DNA from: Marthasterias glacialis
Lineage: Eukaryota; Echinodermata; Asteroidea; Forcipulatida; Asteriidae
Direction of reading: 5' to 3'
DNA length: 64,000 bases
Assembly: GCA_911728455.2 (NCBI GenBank)
Contig: OU452224.1
Coordinates: forward strand, 3,286,001-3,350,000
Under the pieces are notes generated by a model. That model saw nothing but the letters and a program-made list of their open reading frames with translations, was not told the DNA's origin and did no database searches. The translations under genes and the position numbers were made by a program. Shown here one piece after another: positions 25,001 to 40,000 of the stretch (within the stretch, counting starts at the first letter, position 1; each line of letters starts with the position of its first letter).

Positions 25001-28000
25001 CTACTGAGTGTGCACACAGTGTGTATACACCGTGTAGACCATCGAGTGTGCCCAATGATGAGATGCCAGTTGGAATCCAGTAATTAGTAGTGGGTATCTC
25101 GACAATTTAAAAGATGTAATAATTATATTGTGTTGTATTGTAATTTATTCCGAAACTGGAACAAACCCCATAGCCCTGGGGAAGGTAACAACAGAAAATA
25201 AATAATCAATGGTGTGAGTCATGCCAGGAGAGGAAAGTTTACATAAAAAAAAAAAATAATTAACTAAATCTGATCAATAACTTTGATTTTCTTTTAACCA
25301 AGTAAATAAAAAGATATACTTGGCAACGCAATTAATAATAGCTTCATCAGAATGAGCCATCAAAAACATAAATCTATCTTCTCTAGTTAATAAAGCAAAA
25401 TGATTATTGTTAAATCACAAATATTGTCAAACATAATTTTCCTAAGGTCCTTGTACGAAGGGCAATCCAACAAAAAATGAATTTCATTTTCAACATCAAG
25501 GTGGCAATGCAGGCACATTCTCTGACTGGAGTCTATACCAATAATATATCTACCTGTTTCAATAAAGAGTTTGTGAGAGGAGCATCTTGGGCCATGAAAC
25601 GGGCCATGGAGTGGCGATAGGAGGATTTTCTAACACATTGTACGTATAACTTAAATTCGAAGTTGTTTTTAAAAGTACGGTATGTCCGGTGCTTATTTCT
25701 GTGGCTGGGATTTGTTCTAGAATCATCCTGTAATTTTACTCAACCAGTTAGAAATAAAAACAAAATAGACCGATCCATTACGGCCCGCCCCTTACGTGTT
25801 GACCAATCACAGCCTTGGCTACGCCACCGAAAGTCAGACACGATAAAACCCTATCGGAAAATGTAAACAAGTGTGCGCATACTTATAGAACGCGTGTTCA
25901 TATCGTGCAGTGTGGCATTGAAGAGACGCACATGGTGCTGTCCACACAAACATTGACGATGCAGCCAATGCTGTGATTGGTCAATATGTTTAGGGGCAGG
26001 GCTTAATGGATCGGTCTATTGCGTCAGCGATAAAGAATCATTTTAATTGTTTTGTTTACCCCTACCCCGATGTGGAGTGATAAGCACTGTATACTCAGCG
26101 CTTCCAGAGTCCAGGGAAACAAAAATCCACAGGCATTATTACTCCCGTGATATTCAAACCCACTTACGACAGGAAACACAGTAAAGGGGGCAACTTATTT
26201 GCCGTCACGTTAGTAGTTTTTCCCAACGGTTGTAAAAAAAGTTTTAAGCACCTGAAACCACCCAGAAATGGTTTAACATGTGTTAACATGTGAATGGACA
26301 CGCAGGCTGATACTCAAAATAACTTGAGTTGAGTAGGTTTGTAAATGGTTTAATCATTTTATTTTAAAAATGGACGTAAAATGCGGGTAAATTTTTGCCG
26401 TTCAATTTTGATGAAATTTTGAGGGTAAATTTAAACTAAAAACAACAAACATCCAGTGAAGCACCTAAAATGTATTTTGAGTATAAAGCCTTCATGTCTA
26501 TTCACCTGTTGAAACTTTTGGGTGGTTTTAGGTACTTAAAATCAGTTACAACCGTTTGAAAAACTGGCAACATGACAGATGCAAAGTAGTCACCTTTACT
26601 GTGTTTCTTGTCTTATACCCCTGTGCTTGTGGTTTTATATTGGCATGCATACCTATTTCACAGTGAGTGCCTGTAAATCCGGGGTTACATTTGCAGTTGT
26701 ATTTGGGTTCAAGGCTGATGGATTGACATTCGCCATGGACGCATGGGTTAGGATCGCATTTGTCGTCCTCCAACACTCTAGGATCAGGATTTACTATACA
26801 CTGGTACTCAACCTAGACAACCATCAACAAAAACAAATATTAAAGGTCAAATTGAAAACTGGGGGGAAAAAAATCCTAAACCCTTACCCTCCCAAATCCT
26901 TCTATACCCTCTTTGCCGAAATGAAGGATTCAGAAGGACTGAGGGTTGTAGGCACAAATAACAATTGCTTATCATTGGGTCAGGCATTCCAATCTTATCC
27001 AAGTCCAAACATGTTGGTGTGGAGTGACATAAGAATGGAGGATATTGGAGAATTGAGGTCACCAGAAGACATACAGGTCTAGGGAGTAGAGGTTTCAAAT
27101 GTCTTAGAGACAAGGACAGTAGTAGATGATATCATTCACTTCTTAGCACAGCTTTGTGTCTTGTTGGGTTTGTTACACACGGCCGTTTGATTCTTATAAG
27201 GCTTATTTGCCATAAAAGAGTTGTATACAAAAAGGTCACCCCTGATCAGGACTTTGCTTTATGTGAAATTGTGTTTTCAATTGACCGATTGCGCAACCAA
27301 TGTTTCCATGTCATCACATGACCTATTGTGGGTACTTCGTCATCTGAGCTACCTACGTTATCTGGCAAACTACGCGCAAATACATATTGTGACCGATAGA
27401 GTCACACCAAAAGTCGGCTTTTGGTAATAATAACACAGTTACTAAGCCATTTTATTAAAGTTGTATGTTGTGACATTGATATTAATCACGTTACTGTTTC
27501 ATAAAATACCAGTACGTTACTGTTTCATAAAATACCAGTATTCTACTACAAAAGAGGTTTATTTTGAGTTATGCACTACAGGCATAGCCACCTGCCTGTT
27601 ATTTTGTTTGTAATGTTGGCCTAAACCACTGTAAAAAGGGTAAAGAACGTTGGAAAAGTGAGCATTTATACCTGGCCTTGCGAAATTTCAAATAGGCAAA
27701 GGAATCACACAGTTTTGGAAAGCAATTTCTCTGGATGATTCAGCTTCAAAACTTTGAAATTCTTATGTTGAAAAGTGTGTGATCGCGGTCGTCTGGCCCA
27801 AATGTTCCATCGTGCACTAGTACACATCGTGCACAATTTTACGTCACTCGTGCAACTTCCAAGACCAGCTTGACTTGGCTTTATTCTGCCACTCGGTCTC
27901 CGGTAATAACTCCGAAATATTTTTCACAGATTTCGAGAAAGAAAAACCTTGATACAACAAACAAATGCAAAAATCATCATGTACCATACCTCACTTTCCT

Positions 28001-31000
28001 ATGGAGGACGTCGTGTTTCTTTACATTTCATACCCACAATAGGTCATGTTGTAATCGGTCTATTAAGCTGCATTTCATGAAGTGGCTAATGTATTACATT
28101 GTAGCTACAGTGCTTTATAGTGACGCAATGGCCATGCGCTGCCAGAAAAAGTTTTGTGAAATCATGACAGAAGGCAAGCTTGGGAGTCCAGGTAGAGGCA
28201 CAAAGAGACCAATCTGTAGGATCTTAATCCAGTTAATCTGGGGAAATCCAACAAAAGGGTGATAACTGCTCTTTGCTGCCCTCTTTTAGCTGGCCAATAA
28301 TCCCTTAATCCCTTAACAATAGCATTTCAAGGTGGACTGGTTAAGCATTGTGTAACCTTCAAGTCCTTTCACAAAGACGTCTATTGTGAGGGCTCAGCCA
28401 TTTTTAATAAGCTTCCCTCCCTTCTGTTTGACCTCTTGCACGCTGATTATTCATGAATCACAGGAATTCCATTCATAAAACCCACAGATGGCAATACCTT
28501 GTTGTCCCTTGTTGTATTACAAGGTATTACCGCCTGTTAGATTATGAGGTCCTCCCTAACATAAGTCCAATGTGTTTTAAACTTACCATGGCATTCTTCA
28601 GGACCCCCGGACATGCGTCTGTTCCATATAAAGTTGCATCAGCTGAGATTGTGCATTTATTCTTCGTATGACAAGCCTCCGATATCACTCGGAATGCTGA
28701 TTTAAAGACGCAGTCTTCGGTGAGTGGTAATGTGGATGTGTCATCACCTGTCGCTGAGCAAACATAGTCCCCTTGCAAACGCCCAAATGATGCCCTGATC
28801 ACAGAGATCTTCAAAAATCCGCAATCAAGGTCTAGGGTATCTCCTTCACAGGCTTTGAGTATTGTGTCTGCACGGACAGGGAATGATGTCACCTCTTGAC
28901 GGCATTGAAACTTTACATACAATGCCTTGCCAGCTGCTCCTTCAAAATTACCAAAAATAACATTATTGACAGTGAAAGAGCACTTTTCTTGATTGTTACA
29001 TCTATCTCTAACGATAGATCTGGCTTCATTTTGGGATTTCGGTTCTTTTACATGAAGTGTCTCCGGGCAATCTTGGACTTGGTAGGATCCGTAGTCAACT
29101 GTCAGAATCTCAATGCGTTCTCCATCGGGACTACAGTCAATAGCCAATTCTCCACCGTAGCAAATACTCCTCTCCATTGGCTCAAGGATTTCTGTGAAAA
29201 AAGAAAATGGGCAACAGTTGCATCCATTTGTTGTTTCTAGAAACCACAAAGCATCCAAATAAACACATTGCAGATCAAATCTACATTTAATGTGAGTACC
29301 AGATATAAATGTTATCTACTTTAATATTCATCTACAAACCGTTTTAAAGCAACCACTGAGATTTTTCTTTAACCTGTTGGCGCCGGCTGACGTGCATCCA
29401 CAAAAATATTTTCTGAGCCAGCAAACGGGCGATGTTGGAACACGCCACTGTTTAAAAACCGGAATACAGGAACAAAGGTTGCCCACACATTTCACAGCTG
29501 AGAGTGCAGTGGTTTTTGTGTAAACCCAGATTCCCAACCGTTGTCCTTTTGTTCTAAGAAGAGGATTATGAGACATCAAGAGGCTTCAAGAGTAGCAATC
29601 CTATGCCGTAGCTCAGGGCCAAGATTCTGCAATTTACGGTGCATGATTTTGACACTTTCTCGGTAGAGAAAACAAAACTCAACGAGCAATAAAGAGAATA
29701 TTTGTTCCCTTGGCTTTTTCAAGTCAAGGTTTCTTTGTGCCAGCGGTACTCTCAAAGAAAAATGATTCTGCAATTCCGAGAAAATACACCCGTCATACTG
29801 GATGGGAAAAAATGGAAGAGTCCTGGCGGCAACTGGTTAAAACTAAAAAAGATAATGATGACTTGACGTCTTATTATGCATGATTTTTCCAAACTGAATA
29901 ACGGTGGATATTTATATTCGTTTCGAAACAATTTTGGAACATCCTCCTTTGGTCATGTTACGTATAATTACACCCAGATATTCCATTGTGTCACGTGCAC
30001 AGACATGTACTAACCCACCAGTACTGTCCAACAATGCAGGACCCCACAAGTCGGGGTGTGTCCAGATGTGTGCATTCACCTTGCTACGCTTCGTTTCCCC
30101 CGTAAAAAACGGGACAAAGGGTACTGGAATTCATGCTCCAAATCTATTCTTTTTGGGGGGTTATTGTTCAATCCCTGATTCCAAACCTTCATCCTTTTGT
30201 TGTACAAACGAGAACTATGACAGATCGATAGGCTGCCACCATTGTTTATCATTGTATTCAGCATATGGGAGGCAAGTCTGAGATTTCAGAGTACCATGGC
30301 CGATTATCGGCTGTGGCTTACAGCCAAGGTTTGGCCAATTCACCATGAAGCATTCCATATTTTCTCGAAAGAGAACAAAAAACTTGGTGCATTTTATGAG
30401 AACGTTTCCTGTCTTTGCTTTGTTTAGTCAGGGTTTCATTGTGACACCAATATTCTTGAAAAATAATTTATTTTGGAAGTTCCAAAAAAATTAATACCGC
30501 GCAGAGGCATGGTTATCATCATGAAGTGATTCTAAAAAGAAATTAGGAAATGGGAACGTACCATCACAAGTAATAACTCCATCTCCGGACCATCCAGGGT
30601 TGCAATGACAGCCTCTTACACCCTGAACAATGGAACATGTGGCCTGTTCATGACACTCATCAATCGCCACACAGTCTGGTTCTTGTTCGTCATTACAATG
30701 ACATTGCTCAGTGCAATCACCAGTCAGGAAAGCTTCACCTTTCTGCAATGTCAAGATAAATATATCTCAAAGTTTAATTCATTGGTTTATGGAAGAGTGT
30801 ATTTATTTTGTGTGGCCGAGTGGGCTAGTGCACTGGGCTCAAGTTCTGGTGGCTAAGTCATCAGGGTGTGGGTTCCAGCAAGACACTTAACCATAATGGC
30901 TTCTCATTACCAAGGAGTAAATGGGTACCTGTGAGGCCAGAGATGGTATACTTGGTTTTATTGAATAAACAAACAAATGCATTACTCGTCATGTTACTCC

Positions 31001-34000
31001 CTTGTAGTTTGCGCTGGGGGGTTAGCTTTTGTGATTCATGGTAAGACTGGTTTCCCAGTCCAGTGTTTCCCCAATAGCTTTGCACTGTTGTGTGTTGTGT
31101 GCATACAGCATTCATATAGTCTTTGGCCTGTGAAGCTATATATAAGTGAAGGATCCATGGCAACCAATGAACGTAAGGCTTACTTCAGTGTTTGTTTTGG
31201 TTGGTCGACCAATATAAATATAGATTGGTCTTGTAACTTTCAACCATTGGGGGCTGCTTTCTGAGTGTCTGAATGTTTTGCAGGAGCAAATTTATCGTCA
31301 CTTTGTCACGGCTTATGTTTGTGAGATCTTTTCAAGTCACCTCCTCCCCCTGTGTTCCACTTTTGGTAATACAATGATATGAAATTGAATGCTCTTGATG
31401 AACTAGCATATTTGTTTGTCTTCACCATGGCACATCAAGAACAACAAATTGACTTGTGTATATATTTAGGGTTGCTTTGTAGTGAATCCCATCTTCAGGT
31501 TGGCATGAGATAGCAAGTATGGGGCCACAATACTTTCTCGTTTTCCCAAAGGGTTTTGAGTTTTCGCATCCGGCTACAATCCTAATTGGTTCTTTACAAG
31601 TAGATGTTGACAAACCCCTGATAATGGCATATTAAATAAAATTCAACAAAAAAAAAACGTAAGCAAAAGAGACAAGTCTCATACTTTCAAACATTTAAAA
31701 AATATATTAAACATGGAATTGATGCCATATGTGAGGTTAGTCTGTGCCTTCAGCTGGTGTTGTATCTGTTGATGTGTGTCTGTTTATCCAGTTTGCCCTG
31801 TGTCTGGCATCCGGTTCCTCACCTACTGCTATATCTGCCAGAGAAACATTTTACAATTGTGTGCGTGTGACTCGTCCTAGCTTTAAGCCGTGGCAGAAAA
31901 ACAAGTTGCTTTTGCCATGTTGTCAATAATATTTTGTTTATTCATTTGTTCATTCACCTTCGCAATTCAAGAGAATAATATGTCCCAGTATAATTGTATG
32001 CCGTTTATTATCACTGAGACGTCAGATTCAACCCAATGCAAAAGTTGAAGGCTTACATGAAATTGAAGAAAAAAACATGAAATTTAGAAAATAAAAACAG
32101 TATAACAAGAGTTCAAATGCACCCTCTACACAGAAGATTTGTTTAGTATTAAGAATTTATAGAGCACCACCAAAATTTAACTTGTTTCAACAAATGCTCC
32201 CCCCCCCCCAGAAGTATGATTCTAAACGGAAACTTTTAGGCAACAAAGTTCATCATCACACGCACATGGCTGGAATGCTCAGCGAAAAAACATACCTTGT
32301 AGTACTTTCCTTGGTAGTTGCAGCCGCATTCTGAAGTTGGTACGCACCGATCTCCATCTTCAAGAAGCATCCCCTCTGCACATACACACATGGGACCAAT
32401 GATTCCAGGACACTTTTCTTCAGCATTTGGATTTCCGCAGGTGTTCGGACATTCCGATCCAATCTCTGTTTGTACCATTCCAACTGGGCATGGCAACTCT
32501 GCCGTAAAAAAAAATCAATCAATCAATAAATAAAAATAAAAAATGATGTAAAGTCCTAACGTAGACTTGTATCAACAGTACATGATTCCAGCTACAAGTT
32601 CACTCTTTTTGACAAACACATTGTAAATTACCTAAATAGGATTAATATATGACAAACTGTGGCACTTTTTATATGAATCATACATATTAATTGTATTTGT
32701 TTTTCTTAGCGAGAAAAAAACACATTTGAGAATGAGTCTAACCAGCAGGCGCCGGATGACGTGAATACATGCAAATGTTTTCCCTGCCTAGAAAAGGGAA
32801 CCGTGTAAAGACGCCATTTTGTAATTTCAGACCACATTCCACTTTGGAGCATGCACAGACCACACATGCGCCGTCTGACACTTCGTTTCACCCACACAAG
32901 GGCAAAAAAAGGTCTTGAATATAGTACCGTTTTCTGGCTGTTGAGAGGTAGTTTTTGTGTAATCCCCGATTACAGACCTTTGTCCTTTTGTTCCAAGAGG
33001 AAGTTTTTGAGGCATCAAGAGGCATCCAACACTGTTCATTCATTGTGTTTTGGCTCAATGGAAGTATGTCAGATTGAGCCGGCAATCGAGCCATGGTTCT
33101 TTCTGCCAATGGTACTGGTTAAGCAACATTTATCAAAGTATTTCACACGCTGAGATAAATACAACTTAAAGGGGAAGATCACATCTTTAAAATGAAAGAT
33201 TTCGCTGAGTTTATTTTGTTTTTCCTTGATTTCAAAATGTTTTTTTGTATTAACTTGACTTGGTCACAGTTGCTTCTTATTTACAGAAGAAAATGAAACA
33301 CTTACTGCAGAAACCAGGAGTTCTCCACACTCCTACTTGAATCTTCCTTTCAATACAATTATCGGCATAGGTCTGGATGTCTGTACATAGATTATCCATA
33401 TTGGGATAGGATGCACAGAAGTCAGAAGAGCAATCTGTATAGAATTCTTCTACGTCAAAGGTGTTATGGCAGCTCGCAAAGGGTCCTGGGGGAGGAAATC
33501 ACCAGATGACAATTAATCGTGACAATTTATTATCACTCAAATATTACACGCTGGCATCATTTATATACTATTCATAAATACCCCAGTCAGTTTGGGACAA
33601 TTTGGGCAGTCCTATTGGTTGAAAGGTGGTCACATGACTAAACCCGGTTTTAAACGAATGATATAGACATAGCTGGAGCTGTGAAGGCGCGTTCTGCCCT
33701 CATTATAGCCATACGCATGTTGCCGCACTAGCTTACGCGGGTGCTAATTTATGCAAAGCGCAATCCATACATAGGGGTACTCAATGTAAAGTCTAACAAT
33801 GTGTGCACGTATGCGCAACGGTATGAGCGTTGACCCTTGGCGAAATGGAGCCTGAGGACGTGGCAAGAATTGAAAAATAATATATAAAAAAAAACAGAAA
33901 AGTTTCACGGATTTTTGTACATTATTACGCTTTTTAACAATAAGGGCATTTATGAATGGGAATAAAAGAGTAGTGACTCGGTCTTAAACGGCCGTTTAAA

Positions 34001-37000
34001 ACCTAGCAGGGTCGTGGCTGTGTGATATCACGGTTTTAAACGGCCGTTGAAGACCTCGGTCACAACTCTTTTATTCCCTTAATCAAAACCACAGTTGGTG
34101 TTATTGAATGGTCAGACAGTAGAAGATTTAATGTTCATGGGCGATTTTCAGAACATACTAAATTAACGGTGTTGGCTTCAAGATGGTTTCTACAGAAAAC
34201 ACTATTAGGAGTTCCAAAAACCAACTACGGACTATTTCACAAGGCAATCTCACTACACAAGCCTGCATTACTCTGCATGACTTTGCTTGGTCAGTGCAGA
34301 AAGCATTGTATATCAATTTTGTCATGTTTCATACTAGAGTGGCTTCAAGCAGAAACGGAGAAATTGCGTTTGTGTGCACATCAAGATTGTTTTCGTGAGA
34401 TACAAAATTGTTGCAGTATCAAAGACGAGTGAAAAGGCTAATTTTGCTGATACAATGTTTTTGCCATGACACAACTTGAAGTTCACTTACCATGAAGACT
34501 GATCAACACAGAACAAGCTTTCTGAGCTTCTTCAACAAGATCTCTTTCACGGCAGATATCCTCCTCAACGCAATCTTTGCATCCTGTGCATGTTGATTCC
34601 GTAGCCCAACTCTGTCCAAACTTGTTGATGTTTTTCGTCTGCATCAACATCAAAAGAAATGTCTTTTCAATAAATTGCGTTTCAGGACAGAGAACTGGTG
34701 TTTCCATAAAAATAATAGCAGTAATAATAGTTAAGAGAACTGTAAAGCCCCAGTATTTAGAAAAAAAATTCACTGTGCTAAAGACCTTGGGGACTTATAG
34801 ACGGGTCGATTTATGGAAAAAAATAGTAGTAAAAAACTTGGTAGTATTTGACATCAGGAATAACATACTAAAATTGGACATTCGCAAGGTTGTTATTTTC
34901 AAAATGGCATCCAAGATGGCTGCCAGAACCTAAAAATAGCCATAAATTACTAATTTTACATCCTAGAAGTGTAATTTTGGTGCCTAACCCCTAGTTTCAG
35001 GGGTCGAAAAAATCCATTAAGATGACTTAAAATGTCCTTGCATAAAAGGACATGTAGGAAAACCAAAAATATTGTTATGGCATCCAAAATGACTGCCAAT
35101 TACATTGAAATGGACACCAATTACACTAAAATGTGGGTCAGCAACTGCTAACATTACGGGCGTAATTTTGGTGTTTATCTCTCAGTTTCAGTGAATAGAA
35201 AATGTACTATTTCCAGTAGAAGTTTCATTAAGTACAGTCTGAGTAAGTGTAAGTTGGTAAACTTTAAATCTAAGATGATGTTGGCCACCATTAAGACTAA
35301 AATAACCACATAAAAGTCTCTCACTATTTAATTTTCATGTTATTCTAATGTCCGCAGCTAGATTGTAGGATAAAGAGAAGTATGAGATAAAGATCAAATG
35401 AAGTATGAATCAGTAATAATCTAACCCAAAAATCAAACTTTGCATCCGATACGGCCGCCAGTACTCTGAAAAGGCTAAAGATCCTGTGCTATTCCCATTA
35501 GATCTGTAATGGTGAGTACGCCCAAATAGTCATAATCAAAAGTTATATTTGCGTTATGATGGCAGTCAGCTTGGAAGAAATGCATAAATACACCGTATCC
35601 TACTGATCGAATGGATGTAAGAGAGTATCCATTATCACTCTTGTTCGTCCTCTATTGACTTGTTGTATGGATTGTCGCATGCACCCAGTTGACATGGTCC
35701 ACAGATGCTGTGACGTGGTAGTACGTATCCTCTACAGCTACAACGGGCTGTTCTACAGGCAGTTAAGCAGTAACAATGTACCATCTTAAGAAGATTACCA
35801 GGAGCAGCGTCCATTTCTGACATCAGTGGAACCAAATGGTTGTCTTCCACTTTCCAGCCCCAATCCAGCCACCCGTAACTTGATATTGTAGATTTATTTA
35901 CAACTTGATTGCTAATTGGACTTCTTGATGATGTGATTAGCTAACTCAGATTTGAATGTTCTTGGTGTCATTTTAGTACAATGGTGGACATCTTGGAGTA
36001 CGTAGCGGCGGACATCTTAGAAGCCATTTTTAATCTAAGGGTACCTAATCATTTGATAACAGTTTTACTTGTATCAATGAATTTTCTGATCCCTTGAACA
36101 TACTTTGAAACTAAGAATGACATCTTTTTAGTGAATAGTACCTCACTTCCGAACATTTTAGGGACTTTGCGGCCATAATTTTGAGGCCATCTTCGACTGT
36201 TGGGTTTCCAGGCTGCTAAAGGACATTTTAACTTATCTTGATGGATTTGTTGGCCGACAAAACCAGGGGCTAGACCCCAAAATTAAATCTATAGGACGGT
36301 TAATGAAGGTTTTATGGCTATTTTTAGATAATGGCGGCCATCTTGGATGCCATTTTGAAAATAACAGTTCTCCAGAAGTCCGATTCTCTTAGATTTTTAA
36401 TATGTTATTCCTGATGACAAATACTACCAAAAAACGTTGAAAAACCTTTTGTTTTGGGGGTACAACTGTATGTTGACCCGACTATTAGTGATAAGCTTGA
36501 CTGAAAAAGTAAGTTTTGAGATGTGATTTGAATGAAGCAATATCAAGTTGTGTTCTAAGGGCCTCAGTCAAGTCAGTGTTTCTTTGTGCTAGCTGTGCTC
36601 TCAAAGAAAAACATAATTCCGGCAATTTAGACAAAATAACCCCTCCAGGGGGACGGGGAAAAAAATGGAAGAAACCCGGTGGCAACTGGTTAGTTCACTG
36701 GGGAGGATCCACTAACAGGCAGAACTCTTGTAACACACATCAGAGGTCACCATTTCTTGTTAACACCCAGTTGTGGGGACTCCCTGTTGTTGTTCTATTG
36801 AATTACCTTGTGGGGACAGGGTTTGACAAAGAAAAAACAGTGTGGGGAGCTTTGTTCCACTGTATAAATGTCCCCACAATGGTGTGTGCGCCTACCCATG
36901 TAAACTGGCATTTGTGTAAACTCGGAATACATTGTGTATTGTGCATAGTGCATGCACTCACCTTGCAACGCTTCATGGATTGGTTTTGTGATCTAATGAA

Positions 37001-40000
37001 ACATTATATAATAACAGTGATTAAACACCTTAAAGACAAAGTTGTGAGTTCATATACACTGGGCAATTACCGGTTCTCCAGATCGCAAGATATAGTCATC
37101 TCCCTTTTTGCCATTGTAATTTCCGCAGAGGCCCTCGACTTCGGACTTGTAGTCTTCTGTAAGATGAATGTCCACCTTACTTTTGCCGTCCCAACTCACT
37201 CTTAGACCAAAGTCTGTCATAAGAATCTGGGAAATGAAGCAAAGATTATATATCAGAAAGTTTGTGGGAATCAGCATGGTTGAAGGACAGAGTGAGCCTT
37301 TTATTTGCTGGTCTCAGAAATAAAAAATAGTTTCAAAACGCTCGGTTAATGTTGGCATCAGTCTCAAACATGAGACTTGTCTGATCAATAGACCAATTGT
37401 CTATAGACTCAAGACAAAAACTTGTAAAAACATATCAAACAGGCACAGCATGATTGCAGTTTTAGTTCTGAATATGAAGATGGCCATAAATTGGTTGGGG
37501 TTTCGCTATGACTCTTGCTACAACAGTAAAATCTGCGAGGGAAAGGGATGGTGTGATCATTTTTTACTCAAACTTTAATCTCAGGCTCATAATTTTTGCT
37601 TGCTGTCTGTACAGGGTGTCTCTAAAGCGTTGTTAGGGATATTTATCAAAAGTACTCAGTACGGGAGCTACTCAAAAGTCCAAAAGATAGGAACGTTCTA
37701 AACAGATCGGTTAAGTATTCCAGCAGGCTTACATTCCATTGAACTGTTCAAAATGCTACTACCTATATTCCTCTGTGTAGGACTGTTTCCCTAGTTTGGC
37801 ACAATGTTGCAGTCCAGCAGAACGCTCTGGCGGTCAACTGGATTGCAACCTAGAAGGTGCCCAACTTTTGAGATGCTCCCAAACAAGGTACTGCCTTCCA
37901 TGGTTAAACAAATCTGAACTTACAATACGTTTATTGCAGCTATCGATAATGCTCACGCCATCTTTCTCATATGGAGGTCGAATCTTCTCATGGTCAACAT
38001 AGACTACACGGTTTTGTTTGAACTCATAAAGCTGCAAAATATAGTGATATTCACATTAAAAACAGGATTGTTTGAGAGAGTGATTGATATTATAGATTGT
38101 AACTGAGGTTCTGTTACAGTGTGACAATGGTCATAGTGATTGGGATTGTGTCACAGAAGAAGCAGGGTTCAACCGAGCACAGGTTGGCATGATTCTGGAA
38201 GAGTGACAGGAAATAGGTAAAAAAGTAACAGAGATTCTGTAATACAGAATGATGAAGATTCTGTTACAAAATGGTATAGATTCTGTTACTGAGCAATGAC
38301 GATTTAGTAACAGTGTGTTACAGAATGGTATAGATTCTGTTACGGAGTGAGATTTTGTTACAGTGTGATGTAAATTCTGTTACAGAGTGATGTAGAATAT
38401 GTTACAGAGTGATGTAGAATCTGTTACAGAGTGATGTAGATTCTGTTACATATTGGTGTGGATTCTGTTACAGAGTGATGTAGATTCTGTTGCAGATCGG
38501 TGTAGATTCTGTTACAGAATGGTGTAGATTCTGTTGCAGACTGATGTAGATTATGTTACATAATGATGTCAAATCTCTTACGGAGTGCTGTAGATTATGT
38601 TAGAGTGATGTAGAATCTGTTACTGAAGGATGTAGAATCTGTCACAAAGTGATGTAGATTCTGTTACTGACTGATGGAGGTTTTGTTACAGAGTGAGAAT
38701 CTATTACAGTATAATGTAGATTATGTTACAGAGTGATGTAGATTCTGTTACAGAGTGATGTAGTTTCTGTTACAGAGTGATGTAGAATATGTTACAGAGT
38801 GATGTAGAATCTGTTACAGAGTGATGTAGATTCTGTTACATATTGGTGTGGATTCTGTTACAGATTGGTGTAGATTCTGTTGCAGATCGGTGTAGATTCT
38901 GTTACAGAATGGTGTAGATTCTGTTGCAGACTGATGTAGATTATGTTACATAATGATGTCAAATCTCTTACGGAGTGCTGTAGATTATGTTAGAGTGATG
39001 TAGAATCTGTTACTGAAGGATGTAGAATCTGTCACAAAGTGATGTAGATTCTGTTACTGACTGATGGAGGTTTTGTTACAGAGTGAGAATCTATTACAGT
39101 ATAATGTAGATTATGTTACAGAGTGATGTAGATTCTGTTACAGAGTGATGTAGTTTCTGTTACAGAGTGATGTAGAATCTGTTACAGAGTGATGTAGAAT
39201 CTGTTACAGAGTGATGTAGATTCTGTTACAGAGTGATATAGAATCTTTTACAAAGTGATGTAGATTCTGTTACAGAGTGATATAGAATCTTTTACACAGT
39301 GATGTAGATTCTGCTACAGATTGGTGTACATTCTGTTACAGAGTGGTGTAGATTATGTTACATAGTGATGTCTAATATGTTACAGAGTGATTTAGATTCT
39401 GTTACAGAGTGATGTATATTCTGTTATACAGAGTGACAAAGACTCTGTTACAAAGTGTATAGATTCTGTTACAGAGTGGTGTACATTATGTCACAGAGTG
39501 ATGCTAATTCTGTATAGACTGTGCGAGTCTTGCGCGTATTCGAACATTTTTGGGACCATTTTGGTCCCACACACACTGCTGTAACATGTGAACGAAACAA
39601 AATCACACGCTTTAACGGACCCTAATGTTCGAATACGCGTGAGACTTACACAGTCTATTACAGGGTGATGTAGATTCTGTTACAGATTGGTGTAGATTCT
39701 GTTACAGATTGGTGTAGATTCTGTTACAGATTGGTGTAGATTCTGTTACAGATTAGTGTAGATTCTGTTACAGAGTGATGTAGAATCTGTTACAGAGTGA
39801 TGTAGAATCTGTTACAGAGTGATGTAGAATCTGTTACAGAGCGATGTAGAATCTGTTACAGAGTGATGTAGAATCTGTTACAGAGTGATGTAAAGTCTGT
39901 TACAGAGTGATGTAGAATTTGTTACAGAGTGATGTAGAGTCTGTTACAGAGTGATGTAGAATCTGTTACAGAGTGATGTAGAATCTGTTACAGAGTGATG

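Noticed and set aside
26579..27082. Plus-strand open frame of 167 codons
   Set aside because: Its first half is the antisense of EGF2 exon 27; the rest has no recognisable family.
31138..31330. Solo LTR with TATA box
   Set aside because: A tata-rich stretch is present, but no TG/CA ends, target duplication or second copy was found.
36516..37205. Plus-strand open frame of 229 codons
   Set aside because: It runs across a family A MITE end, intron sequence and the antisense of VWD exon 21, with no domain signature.
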